64,000 bases of DNA, from positions 184,919 through 248,918 of the forward strand of contig NZ_KE384346.1 in NCBI RefSeq assembly GCF_000425305.1. The letters are read 5' to 3'. Origin of the DNA: Psychroserpens burtonensis DSM 12212. Lineage in GTDB: Bacteria > Bacteroidota > Bacteroidia > Flavobacteriales > Flavobacteriaceae. Of this stretch, positions 17,620 to 24,468 are shown one piece after another (positions within the stretch are counted from its first letter, which is position 1; every line of letters begins with the position of its first letter). The translations under genes were made by a program, and so were the position numbers. A model generated the notes under the pieces. It worked only from the letters and a program-made list of their open reading frames with translations. It did not search any database and was not told the origin of the DNA.

Positions 17620-18141
17620 ATGAGAAAATTATTAATTGCATCCTTAATTACTATAGTATTATTGTTTTTAACATCATGTACTAGTGACGATGATAATTCA
17701 GGTTCTAATGACATGCTTTCTGGTACTTGGAAGTTAACAGCTTTCAATTCGTCAACAGCTTATGATCTAAATAACGATGGTAATGCTAGTGTTAATTTGT
17801 TAGATGAGGTTGATTGTTTAGAGAATGAAACTTTAGTTTTTGGATCTAATAACACTGTAGTTTCAAATAACACATCTTTTATTGATCTTGAAATTGGATT
17901 GGTTGTAGGTACAACAGATGAGTTTACATTTTTAGTGGATTGTGAAGAAGATATTTATAGTTTTTCTTTGACGTATACTAAGAACGGAAATACTATAATT
18001 TTTAATGATAAAGGCGATCTACTTCAAGGCACAGTAAGTGGTAATGCGTTGTCTTTTGTGCTAGAAGGAGAAATCGATGTTGCAGACGAAAATGGTTTGT
18101 CCACTGCAGAAGATATTACCTTAGTCTATGCTAGACAATAG
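17620..18141 (+). CDS. Lipocalin-like lipoprotein, tandem paralogue 3
   Basis: A 173-aa lipoprotein (lipobox LTSC, Cys20, then TSDDDNSG). It aligns closely with paralogue 1: GTWKLTAF, NDGNASVNLLDEVDC, LVVGTTDEFTFLVDCEEDIY, and GTVSGNALSFV. Two conserved cysteines in the mature part may form a disulphide. Its own promoter lies at 17557-17586 and a bidirectional terminator closes the cluster at 18157-18191. The separate promoters suggest independent regulation of the three copies. Function unknown beyond the lipocalin-like fold inference. Confidence 0.8.
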   Translation: MRKLLIASLITIVLLFLTSCTSDDDNSGSNDMLSGTWKLTAFNSSTAYDLNNDGNASVNLLDEVDCLENETLVFGSNNTVVSNNTSFIDLEIGLVVGTTDEFTFLVDCEEDIYSFSLTYTKNGNTIIFNDKGDLLQGTVSGNALSFVLEGEIDVADENGLSTAEDITLVYARQ

Positions 18142-18156
18142 ATAATTCAAATAGAT

Positions 18157-18191
18157 AAAAAAACCGAAACTTAAAAGTTTCGGTTTTTTTT
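18157..18191. terminator. Bidirectional terminator
   Basis: A-rich arm plus ACCGAAACT pairs with AGTTTCGGT plus T-rich arm around TAAA; T tracts lie on both strands. It serves the lipoprotein gene on the plus strand and the acetyltransferase-like gene (ends 18197) on the minus strand. Confidence 0.85.
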
Positions 18192-18196
18192 ATGAC

Positions 18197-18493
18197 TTAT
18201 ATTCTAATCCCTACAGGAAGCATTTTTTTGTATTTTCTGTGTCTCCTTATAAATTTTGCAATTTCAGGACTTGTAGGGACTACACTAATATTGCGTTCTG
18301 CAATGTTTTCAAAAACTAAAGTGAGAAACTCTTCTTCAAAAGCCTCATCAGTCACAGTATCTGGAATAATTAGCTTTGTTAAAAAGATTTTTCGGTCTTG
18401 AAGGGAGTATTCAATTTTAGCAAGTCCACCGTCTACTTTAATTTCAAACTGTCGTAAGAAGTCATTGTCTGTTAATTCAGCAGCATCAATCAT
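18197..18493 (-). CDS. Small GNAT-like N-acetyltransferase (NATD1/YjdJ type)
   Basis: A 98-aa protein matching the compact GNAT-fold NATD1 family: FEIKVDGGLAKIEYSLQD near the start, a central strand with IPDTV, and IAKFIRRHRKYKKML near the C-terminus, where the family has an F-x-x-x-H-P-E-Y motif. The usual HTxVP sequence is altered to TKLIIPDTV and the final HPEY to HRKY. Acceptor unknown. A single gene on the minus strand, convergent with the lipoprotein cluster and divergent from the hydrolase at 18609. Confidence 0.7.
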   Translation of the reverse strand: MIDAAELTDNDFLRQFEIKVDGGLAKIEYSLQDRKIFLTKLIIPDTVTDEAFEEEFLTLVFENIAERNISVVPTSPEIAKFIRRHRKYKKMLPVGIRI

Positions 18494-18529
18494 AATAATT
18501 TATATTTAATTCAATGGTTGGTAGGGTAG

Positions 18530-18552
18530 AACTATACTTTTGTATAGTTTTG
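18530..18552 (+). promoter_or_regulatory. Promoter-like element overlapping an inverted repeat
   Basis: AACTATAC (18530-18537) is repeated inverted as GTATAGTT (18542-18549) around TTTT. The right arm overlaps TAGTTTTG (18545-18552), a -7-like element; the nearest upstream TTG is 24 bases away, longer than usual. It may be an operator or chance AT-rich symmetry. Confidence 0.35.
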
Positions 18553-18608
18553 TAATGCAAATTTACGAAAAATATCATAGATATGAGTTGTCGTTAATTT
18601 ATAGGCTT

Positions 18609-19271
18609 ATGCAACAAGAAATTATACATGTGTATCTCATGCCAGGACTGGCTGCCAATCCTATCATATTTGAACATATTAAATTGCCAGAAGATCAATT
18701 TAAGATCCATTGGTTGGAGTGGATGATTCCTGATAAAAAGGAAACTCTTGAATCTTATGCAAAGCGAATGATTTTAAATATTGAGCATGATAATGTGGTG
18801 TTATTAGGTGTTTCTTTTGGTGGAATCTTAGTTCAAGAAATGAGTAAATATTTAGTTTTAAAAAAACTGTTCGTAGTCTCAAGTGTAAAATCAATGCATG
18901 AATTACCAAAGCGAATGAAAGTGATGAAATATACTAAAGCGTATAAAATATTACCAACTCAATTGGTGTCTAATATAGATGTTTTAGCAAAATACGCTTT
19001 TGGAGAAACAATTATTAAACGTATTGAATTATATAAAAAATATCTATCGGTTAGTAATAAGCAATATTTAGATTGGGCTATAGAAAATGTCATAGAATGG
19101 GATCAAGAGAAGCCTAATAAAGATGCTATTTATATTCATGGAGATAAGGATGCAGTATTTCCAAATTCATGCACTGGAGATGTTATTGTGATCAAGGGAG
19201 GGTCTCATATCATGGTCATAAACAAGTACAAATGGTTTAACGAAAATTTACCAAAACTAATATTACAATAA
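18609..19271 (+). CDS. Alpha/beta hydrolase
   Basis: I take the ATG at 18609, which opens MQQEIIHVYLMPGLAANPIIF, a normal first strand and oxyanion region of an alpha/beta hydrolase; the frame is open from 18540, but that start would lie within the promoter-like element. Protein of 220 aa. Catalytic triad candidates numbered from 18609: Ser69 in GVSFGG, Asp181 in HGDKDAVFP, and His200 in GGSHIMV. No signal peptide, so cytosolic. Esterase or thioesterase activity is plausible; the substrate cannot be inferred. Confidence 0.8.
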   Translation: MQQEIIHVYLMPGLAANPIIFEHIKLPEDQFKIHWLEWMIPDKKETLESYAKRMILNIEHDNVVLLGVSFGGILVQEMSKYLVLKKLFVVSSVKSMHELPKRMKVMKYTKAYKILPTQLVSNIDVLAKYAFGETIIKRIELYKKYLSVSNKQYLDWAIENVIEWDQEKPNKDAIYIHGDKDAVFPNSCTGDVIVIKGGSHIMVINKYKWFNENLPKLILQ

Positions 19272-19317
19272 CTCTTAGGCGAACACAAATTTTTATACAT
19301 TTATAAAAAATAGAATT

Positions 19318-20277
19318 ATGAAAATTATAAAAAATATTTTAGCAGCCATAGGTTTAGTATGTGTTTCTGGGCTATTTATTTTTGCAATCCAGTCTGATAA
19401 AGTAGGTCAGTCTGACAAAGCAGGCTCAGATAACGATGTTGTTGAAACGACAAGAATGATTAACGATTATAATGTATATGCTTTGTCTGTGCCAGATAAT
19501 TTGAACTTTGCAGGAGAGGCAATGCCTTTGCAAGATCCAGATATTTTAGAGCGTATGGATAGAGAGCTCTTAGTGAATACATATTGGCAATCTAACGGTC
19601 TACTGATGTTTAAGCGTGCCGAAAAGTATTTTCCAATAATTGAGCCAATACTGAAGAAAAATGGCATACCAGATGATTTTAAATACTTAGCTGTTATAGA
19701 AAGTGGATTAACAAATGCAGTCTCTCCGGCTGGCGCAAGAGGTGTTTGGCAAATTATGCCTGCAACGGGTCGTGAAAATGGATTAGAAGTTAATAGTAAT
19801 GTAGATGAACGCTACCACTTAGAAATGGCAACTGAGGTAGCTTGTAAATACTTATTAAAGTCAAAAGAGAATTTAGGTTCTTGGACATTGGCAGCTGCAG
19901 CATACAATGCTGGAAATGCTGGAGTTTCAAATCGCTTAAGAGAACAAGACGTAAATGCTTATTACGATTTATTGTTAGGAGAAGAAACAGGACGCTATTT
20001 ATTTAGAATAGTAGCATTAAAAGAGATTTTAACTCATCCAAAAAAATATGGTTTCAACTTTACTTCTAAAGATTTATATAAAACAATCCCAACATATAAA
20101 GTAGAGGTAGATACAGCAGTGACAGATTTTACAAAGTTTGCGCAACGATACGGTATTAATTATAAAATATTAAAGATTCATAATCCTTGGTTGAGAGAAC
20201 CAAAGCTTAACAATTCATCAAGAAAAAAATATGTAATCGAAATCCCTGAAAAAGGTAATTATTCTATTAAACCATAG
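19318..20277 (+). CDS. Lytic transglycosylase (SLT/MltD-like)
   Basis: A 319-aa envelope protein with an N-terminal hydrophobic signal (residues 7-25) and an SLT domain at about 100-240. Catalytic Glu128 is in AVIESGL, followed by the family motifs GARGVWQIMPATGRENGL and AAAYNAGNAGV. It cleaves the MurNAc-GlcNAc bond of peptidoglycan to give 1,6-anhydro ends. The C-terminal 70 residues are not a recognisable LysM, although the family often has one. The stop codon is directly followed by the ATG of the cardiolipin synthase gene, so the two are probably co-translated. Confidence 0.9.
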   Translation: MKIIKNILAAIGLVCVSGLFIFAIQSDKVGQSDKAGSDNDVVETTRMINDYNVYALSVPDNLNFAGEAMPLQDPDILERMDRELLVNTYWQSNGLLMFKRAEKYFPIIEPILKKNGIPDDFKYLAVIESGLTNAVSPAGARGVWQIMPATGRENGLEVNSNVDERYHLEMATEVACKYLLKSKENLGSWTLAAAAYNAGNAGVSNRLREQDVNAYYDLLLGEETGRYLFRIVALKEILTHPKKYGFNFTSKDLYKTIPTYKVEVDTAVTDFTKFAQRYGINYKILKIHNPWLREPKLNNSSRKKYVIEIPEKGNYSIKP

Positions 20278-21732
20278 ATGCTTGATTATTTAACAAATCA
20301 TACATGGGTTATTGCAATTGTTATCAATTATTTGCTAGCGCTAACTGCTATTATTACTATTCTTCTTAAAAATGTAGATCCAACAAAAACGTTATCTTAT
20401 ATAATGGTTTTGGTTTTTGTTCCTTTTTTTGGCTTATTCGTCTACTACATGTTTGGTCAAGAGTACAGAAAAACTAAACTGTTTAATAGGAAGGATATTT
20501 CTAATAGAAGTGTTATAAAATCTGTTGGAAAAAATCTCAGGATTAAGGAGCAAGACTTTGATGAATTAAATGCTGTTTTAGATGAAAAAATAAAATTAGT
20601 CAAACTTTTAAAGGCTAGTGAGAAATCACCATTAACGCTTAGAAATGATATTGATATTCTTGTTAATGGCAAAATAAAATTTGAACGTTTATTTCAAGAT
20701 TTAAAGGATGCTAAAAATTTTATTCATATCGAATACTATGTCATAAAAGATGATAAAATAGGGACACAATTTTTAGATATACTCTGTGCTAAGGCAAAAG
20801 ATGGCCTAGAAGTTAAAATGACTTACGATGATGTAGGAAGTTGTATCTCTTCAAAAATGAAACGTAAGATTAATGAGAGTGGTATAGAACATCGTGCATT
20901 TATGCCAGTTTGGTTTTCAAGTCTTACAGGAAAATCAAATTATAGAAACCATAGAAAAATAGCTATTATTGACGGAGAAATAGGTTATGTTGGTGGGATT
21001 AATATTTCTGATAGTTATGTTAATTATGAAGATTCTTCAACGTATTGGAGAGATACCCACTTAAGAATTTATGGCGAAGCGGTAAAAGTTTTACAGTTTC
21101 ACTTTCTGACTACTTGGGACTTTGTTACAGAAGAAGAAATAGAAATTAAGAAAATATATTTTCCAGAGATAGAATGTGATCAAGAAATTCCCGTTCAAAT
21201 TGCAGCCAGTGGTCCAGATACAGACTGGGCGAATATAATGGAAGCTATTCTAACAGCAATTAATAATGCCGAAGAGTATATTTATCTCACTACACCTTAT
21301 TTTATACCTAATGATCAAATTGTAACCGCATTACAAATTGCTGCGAGAGTCGGTTTAGACGTTAGGCTTATTATTCCTAAAGAGTCAGATTCTTGGGTTG
21401 CACAGCGTGCTACAGCGTCCTATTTAGAGCCTTTACTTGAGGCAGGTGTGAAGGTGTATTTATATAAAAGAGGCTTTATACATGCTAAGACCATGGTTGT
21501 TGATGATATATTTGGTACGATTGGTACCTGTAATATGGATAACCGTAGTTTTAATATCAATTTTGAAATTAATGCGCTAATTTACCACAACGAAAAATGC
21601 AAAAAATTGAAGTCTATATTCTTAGAGGACTTGGAAGATTGCGAAACGCTAAAATATGAATATTGGAAGGAACGCTCTAAATATTGTAAACTTCAAGAGT
21701 CATTAAGTAGACTTTGGGCTCCATTACTATAA
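20278..21732 (+). CDS. cls: Cardiolipin synthase
   Basis: A 484-aa phospholipase-D superfamily enzyme with two N-terminal membrane segments (about 8-28 and 38-58) and two HKD motifs: H225-x-K227-x4-D232 (HRKIAIIDG) and H402-x-K404-x4-D409 (HAKTMVVDD), each followed by the conserved GG/GTxN. It condenses two phosphatidylglycerols, or PG with another phospholipid, to cardiolipin. Length matches bacterial Cls. It directly abuts the lytic transglycosylase gene. Its stop codon touches the stop of the convergent gene on the minus strand with no spacer. Confidence 0.93.
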   Translation: MLDYLTNHTWVIAIVINYLLALTAIITILLKNVDPTKTLSYIMVLVFVPFFGLFVYYMFGQEYRKTKLFNRKDISNRSVIKSVGKNLRIKEQDFDELNAVLDEKIKLVKLLKASEKSPLTLRNDIDILVNGKIKFERLFQDLKDAKNFIHIEYYVIKDDKIGTQFLDILCAKAKDGLEVKMTYDDVGSCISSKMKRKINESGIEHRAFMPVWFSSLTGKSNYRNHRKIAIIDGEIGYVGGINISDSYVNYEDSSTYWRDTHLRIYGEAVKVLQFHFLTTWDFVTEEEIEIKKIYFPEIECDQEIPVQIAASGPDTDWANIMEAILTAINNAEEYIYLTTPYFIPNDQIVTALQIAARVGLDVRLIIPKESDSWVAQRATASYLEPLLEAGVKVYLYKRGFIHAKTMVVDDIFGTIGTCNMDNRSFNINFEINALIYHNEKCKKLKSIFLEDLEDCETLKYEYWKERSKYCKLQESLSRLWAPLL

Positions 21733-22419
21733 TTACTGTAGCGTAGTTATGACGTCAGTATTATTTGGTTTATCATTAAAAAGCATCCATTTAATTTTCT
21801 CATGTATAGCACTAAACGCTACTTCAGATCTGTTGTAGGAGTTTGGAATAGTGAATTTTTTATCAATTTTCAAAAGTTGTTTTTCTTCGGAAATAAAGAA
21901 ACAAGCCGGTGCTCCAAAAGAATGTTTAAATGGTTTGATAATATGGTTGGCATTATTATCACGTTCATCTATATAAGTTACAGTAACGTTAGAATTATAA
22001 TCTTTAGAATGCGCTTTTGCTTTTGTTTTAGAATCCCAAAATAAAATAATGATATCTAGTTGCCCTTTATACATTTTAGACATTCTATTAATTTCATTAA
22101 TTTCTTCTTGTTTAATTAGTTCCCATGATGATTTGGTAATCAAAAGGAAAGGTTTGTCCAAAGACGACGTTTTTAAGGTGCCTCCTCTAACTTTATTCAG
22201 AGAGATATCTCTAACGTAACTAAATTTTAAATGATTCTCAAAAAGGGAATCAAAAAGAGATTTAGCTTCTTCCTTATCACCATTTTGTATCGCAATTTCA
22301 GACTTAGCTTTGTAGGCTCTCAAATATTTTACTATTTGAGAATCAAAGTACGTTTTTTGCTCTTGAGGAAAAGCTTGAAACATACAAACTAGCAGAATTA
22401 TGGTTATGGATATCTTCAC
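21733..22419 (-). CDS. Exported thioredoxin-fold-like protein without catalytic cysteines
   Basis: A 228-aa protein with a signal peptide (1-18, ending QAFPQ). The section KPFLLITKSSWELIKQEEINEINRM, then DIIILFWDSKTKAKAHS, and FKHSFGAPACFFISEEKQLL has the strand-helix and G-A-P pattern of a redoxin fold. The CxxC that would sit after the first strand is missing; the sole mature-part cysteine is in GAPAC, where a cis-proline loop is expected. It may be a scaffolding or degenerate relative of TlpA-like proteins. Convergent with cls. Confidence 0.5.
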   Translation of the reverse strand: MKISITIILLVCMFQAFPQEQKTYFDSQIVKYLRAYKAKSEIAIQNGDKEEAKSLFDSLFENHLKFSYVRDISLNKVRGGTLKTSSLDKPFLLITKSSWELIKQEEINEINRMSKMYKGQLDIIILFWDSKTKAKAHSKDYNSNVTVTYIDERDNNANHIIKPFKHSFGAPACFFISEEKQLLKIDKKFTIPNSYNRSEVAFSAIHEKIKWMLFNDKPNNTDVITTLQ

Positions 22420-22561
22420 GTCTAAATATTTGTAATTTATTTTCTACAAATTTAGGGATATCAGTGCTTTAGACCTTAAATATTCGTTTAAAGACTAGAT
22501 TTACTAGAGAACGGAATACCTATTGAACAATAAATCGATGAAAGACGCTAGTTAATGAGTA

Positions 22562-23122
22562 TTAACGTCCTCTCATATTACGATTACCGTAATGCTGCTT
22601 TGGTCCTTGAGATTTTTTCATCCCATCTTTCATCATTTTAATCTGCTCTGTTAAAATGCCTCGTTTGTCTAGTTTTTGAGCTTCATTTAAAAGTTGTTTA
22701 GCTTCAATAGCTCTTCGTTTACTAAAAGCAATACCAGCCAGATTTAATTTCGCCATGGCAACATCATGATCCATAGAAAGACCAAGGTCTAGTGCTTTTT
22801 TGAAATATCTTTCGGCATCATTCATATTAGATTGAGAAACCATAACACCATGGAGATAATTATAATAACCTTCTTGTTTTTTAACAAGAGCTCCCGGTGG
22901 GTTTTTGATTTTATTTAACCAATTTTTAGCACCTTCAAAATCTTGTTTTCTAAGCTTTAAAAAAGCGAGTAGAATAAATTCATTCTTAAAGTATAAGAAA
23001 ATGAAAATAAAAGATATTAAGATATACATAATACCATTGCCAATATTACCTTCGGTAAACTGATAAATGGCATATGCTATAATTAATCCAGCGATGACTA
23101 GTTTGATATTTTTATTGAACAT
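22562..23122 (-). CDS. Membrane-anchored TPR-like protein
   Basis: A 186-aa protein: two hydrophobic helices (about 8-25 and 30-52), then a helical region with TPR-like pairs, such as YLHGVMVSQSNMNDAERYFKKALDLG and LNLAGIAFSKRRAIEAKQLLNEA, and a basic, glycine/asparagine-rich tail ending GNRNMRGR. A scaffold role at the inner membrane is likely. Its start overlaps the end of the upstream DUF6263 gene by 11 bases, so the two form an operon. Confidence 0.7.
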   Translation of the reverse strand: MFNKNIKLVIAGLIIAYAIYQFTEGNIGNGIMYILISFIFIFLYFKNEFILLAFLKLRKQDFEGAKNWLNKIKNPPGALVKKQEGYYNYLHGVMVSQSNMNDAERYFKKALDLGLSMDHDVAMAKLNLAGIAFSKRRAIEAKQLLNEAQKLDKRGILTEQIKMMKDGMKKSQGPKQHYGNRNMRGR

Positions 23123-24011
23123 GCTTTTCTGTTTTATATGTAACGTTAGATATAATTGTAGTGGGTACTTCTAAATCATCCATGTTGTGCATGATTGAAT
23201 TGCCCTTAACTGTTGAGGAGGTAGTCATCGTTTTTACAAAACCAGTTTCTGGTGATGTTGTTAGATTGGATGACATATCACCATTGAGATTCATTTCGAC
23301 ATCCGCATCTGTGTTTTTGAAGATAACACTACTTTCTCCAGTTATGTTAACGCCATCGTGTGTTATGCTGTTTAAAGTCCATGTGTTTTTTGAAGATAAT
23401 TCACCTTCAAAATTATTTTTCCATGTATCTCCAATTGCTATAGTTTCATTTGGGTAAATATAAGTCATTTGCTCAAAGCTCATAGCCAGACTTTCGTTGC
23501 TGAACTCTCCTTTCATGGACTCTCTCATAACTTCTTTCGTAAGCTCATCTAAAGCTCCAACAGCATTCACCATTTTAGAAATTAGTTCATCAGATCCTTC
23601 AATAGATTTGATTTTACCATTTTTATACATTGTCATTGTTAAATTTACAGATACTAACTGTGAGAAAATTTTTCCTTCAATATCGTCGTCTGTAACCGTA
23701 TCATTTGTATTTATAGACATAATTTCACCTATACGATTTGATGATGACAACATTTTGAAGCGATCAAACTTAAACTTTAATCCATATAAGCTATCGTTGA
23801 CGTCTTCAACAACAAATGAAAAATCACCTTCTAGTAAATTTTTCATTATATGTTTTTGTCCGTTCATATCCTGAACAATGTCTTGGTTAGCCACTTGCTT
23901 TACTTTAAATTGATCACCAACTTTAAGGTTATAGGCTAAGTTGTTTTGAGCGTTTATTAGACTTATTGTGACAAAAAAAACAACTAAAATTTTTGTAAAA
24001 ACCGCCTTCAT
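23112..24011 (-). CDS. DUF6263 family exported protein
   Basis: A 299-aa protein with a signal peptide (1-21, ending INAQ). The mature sequence YNLKVGDQFKVKQVANQDIVQDMNG and the later segment IYPNETIAIGDTWKN are typical of DUF6263, a Bacteroidetes family of exported beta-rich proteins of unknown function. It is first of a two-gene minus-strand unit overlapping the TPR-like gene, and is divergent from rpmH. The start ATG at 24011 is the natural one for the signal peptide. Confidence 0.75.
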   Translation of the reverse strand: MKAVFTKILVVFFVTISLINAQNNLAYNLKVGDQFKVKQVANQDIVQDMNGQKHIMKNLLEGDFSFVVEDVNDSLYGLKFKFDRFKMLSSSNRIGEIMSINTNDTVTDDDIEGKIFSQLVSVNLTMTMYKNGKIKSIEGSDELISKMVNAVGALDELTKEVMRESMKGEFSNESLAMSFEQMTYIYPNETIAIGDTWKNNFEGELSSKNTWTLNSITHDGVNITGESSVIFKNTDADVEMNLNGDMSSNLTTSPETGFVKTMTTSSTVKGNSIMHNMDDLEVPTTIISNVTYKTEKHVQ

Positions 24012-24113
24012 TCGTATTATAAATTTTCAATTCACAAAGAAACTAATTTTTTGTCAATTTGTAGCTAGGAAATAAGAGGATATAAATAATAGAAAATAAT
24101 TCTAAATTTAGAT

Positions 24114-24143
24114 TTGGCAAAGTAAAAACTCTTTGTATATTTG
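24114..24143 (+). promoter_or_regulatory. rpmH promoter
   Basis: TTG (24114-24116), 19-base spacer, TATATTTG (24136-24143). Transcription would begin near 24150, about 60 bases before the rpmH ATG. Confidence 0.75.
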
Positions 24144-24208
24144 CACGCAGTTTTGAGAATAGTTCAAAACTAGAAAAAAGAATTTAAGTTTTTTAAAAAT
24201 ATACGACA

Positions 24209-24370
24209 ATGCCAAAAAGAACGTTTCAACCGTCAAAAAGAAAAAGAAGAAATAAGCACGGATTTAGGGAAAGAATGGCTTCTGTAAACGGAAGAAAAGT
24301 TTTAGCACGTAGAAGAGCTAAAGGAAGAAAGAAATTGTCTGTATCATCTGAAACTAGACATAAAAGATAA
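24209..24370 (+). CDS. rpmH: 50S ribosomal protein L34
   Basis: A 53-codon gene. The product opens [20 protein letters not shown] and continues [19 protein letters not shown], the unmistakable L34 sequence. The C-terminal extension ([12 protein letters not shown]) is slightly longer than the 44-46 aa enterobacterial form and usual for Flavobacteriaceae. It has its own promoter and terminator; dnaA and rnpA are not adjacent, so this is not the oriC-type arrangement. Confidence 0.97.
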   Translation: MPKRTFQPSKRKRRNKHGFRERMASVNGRKVLARRRAKGRKKLSVSSETRHKR

Positions 24371-24393
24371 TGATTAACAATTGTTAATATATT

Positions 24394-24426
24394 AAAGGCG
24401 TTACTTAGGTGTAAGGCCTTTTTTTG
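24394..24426 (+). terminator. Terminator after rpmH
   Basis: AAAGGC and TTAC pair with GTAA and GCCTTT across one G-G mismatch, followed by a T tract. Confidence 0.75.
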
Positions 24427-24468
24427 TATCCATATGTTATCTATTTTTGAATTTATAAAAACACAAAA

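Noticed and set aside
23112-23900. Long plus-strand frames of 98 and 125 codons
   Set aside because: They are antisense shadows of the DUF6263 gene, without start signals or protein-like composition.
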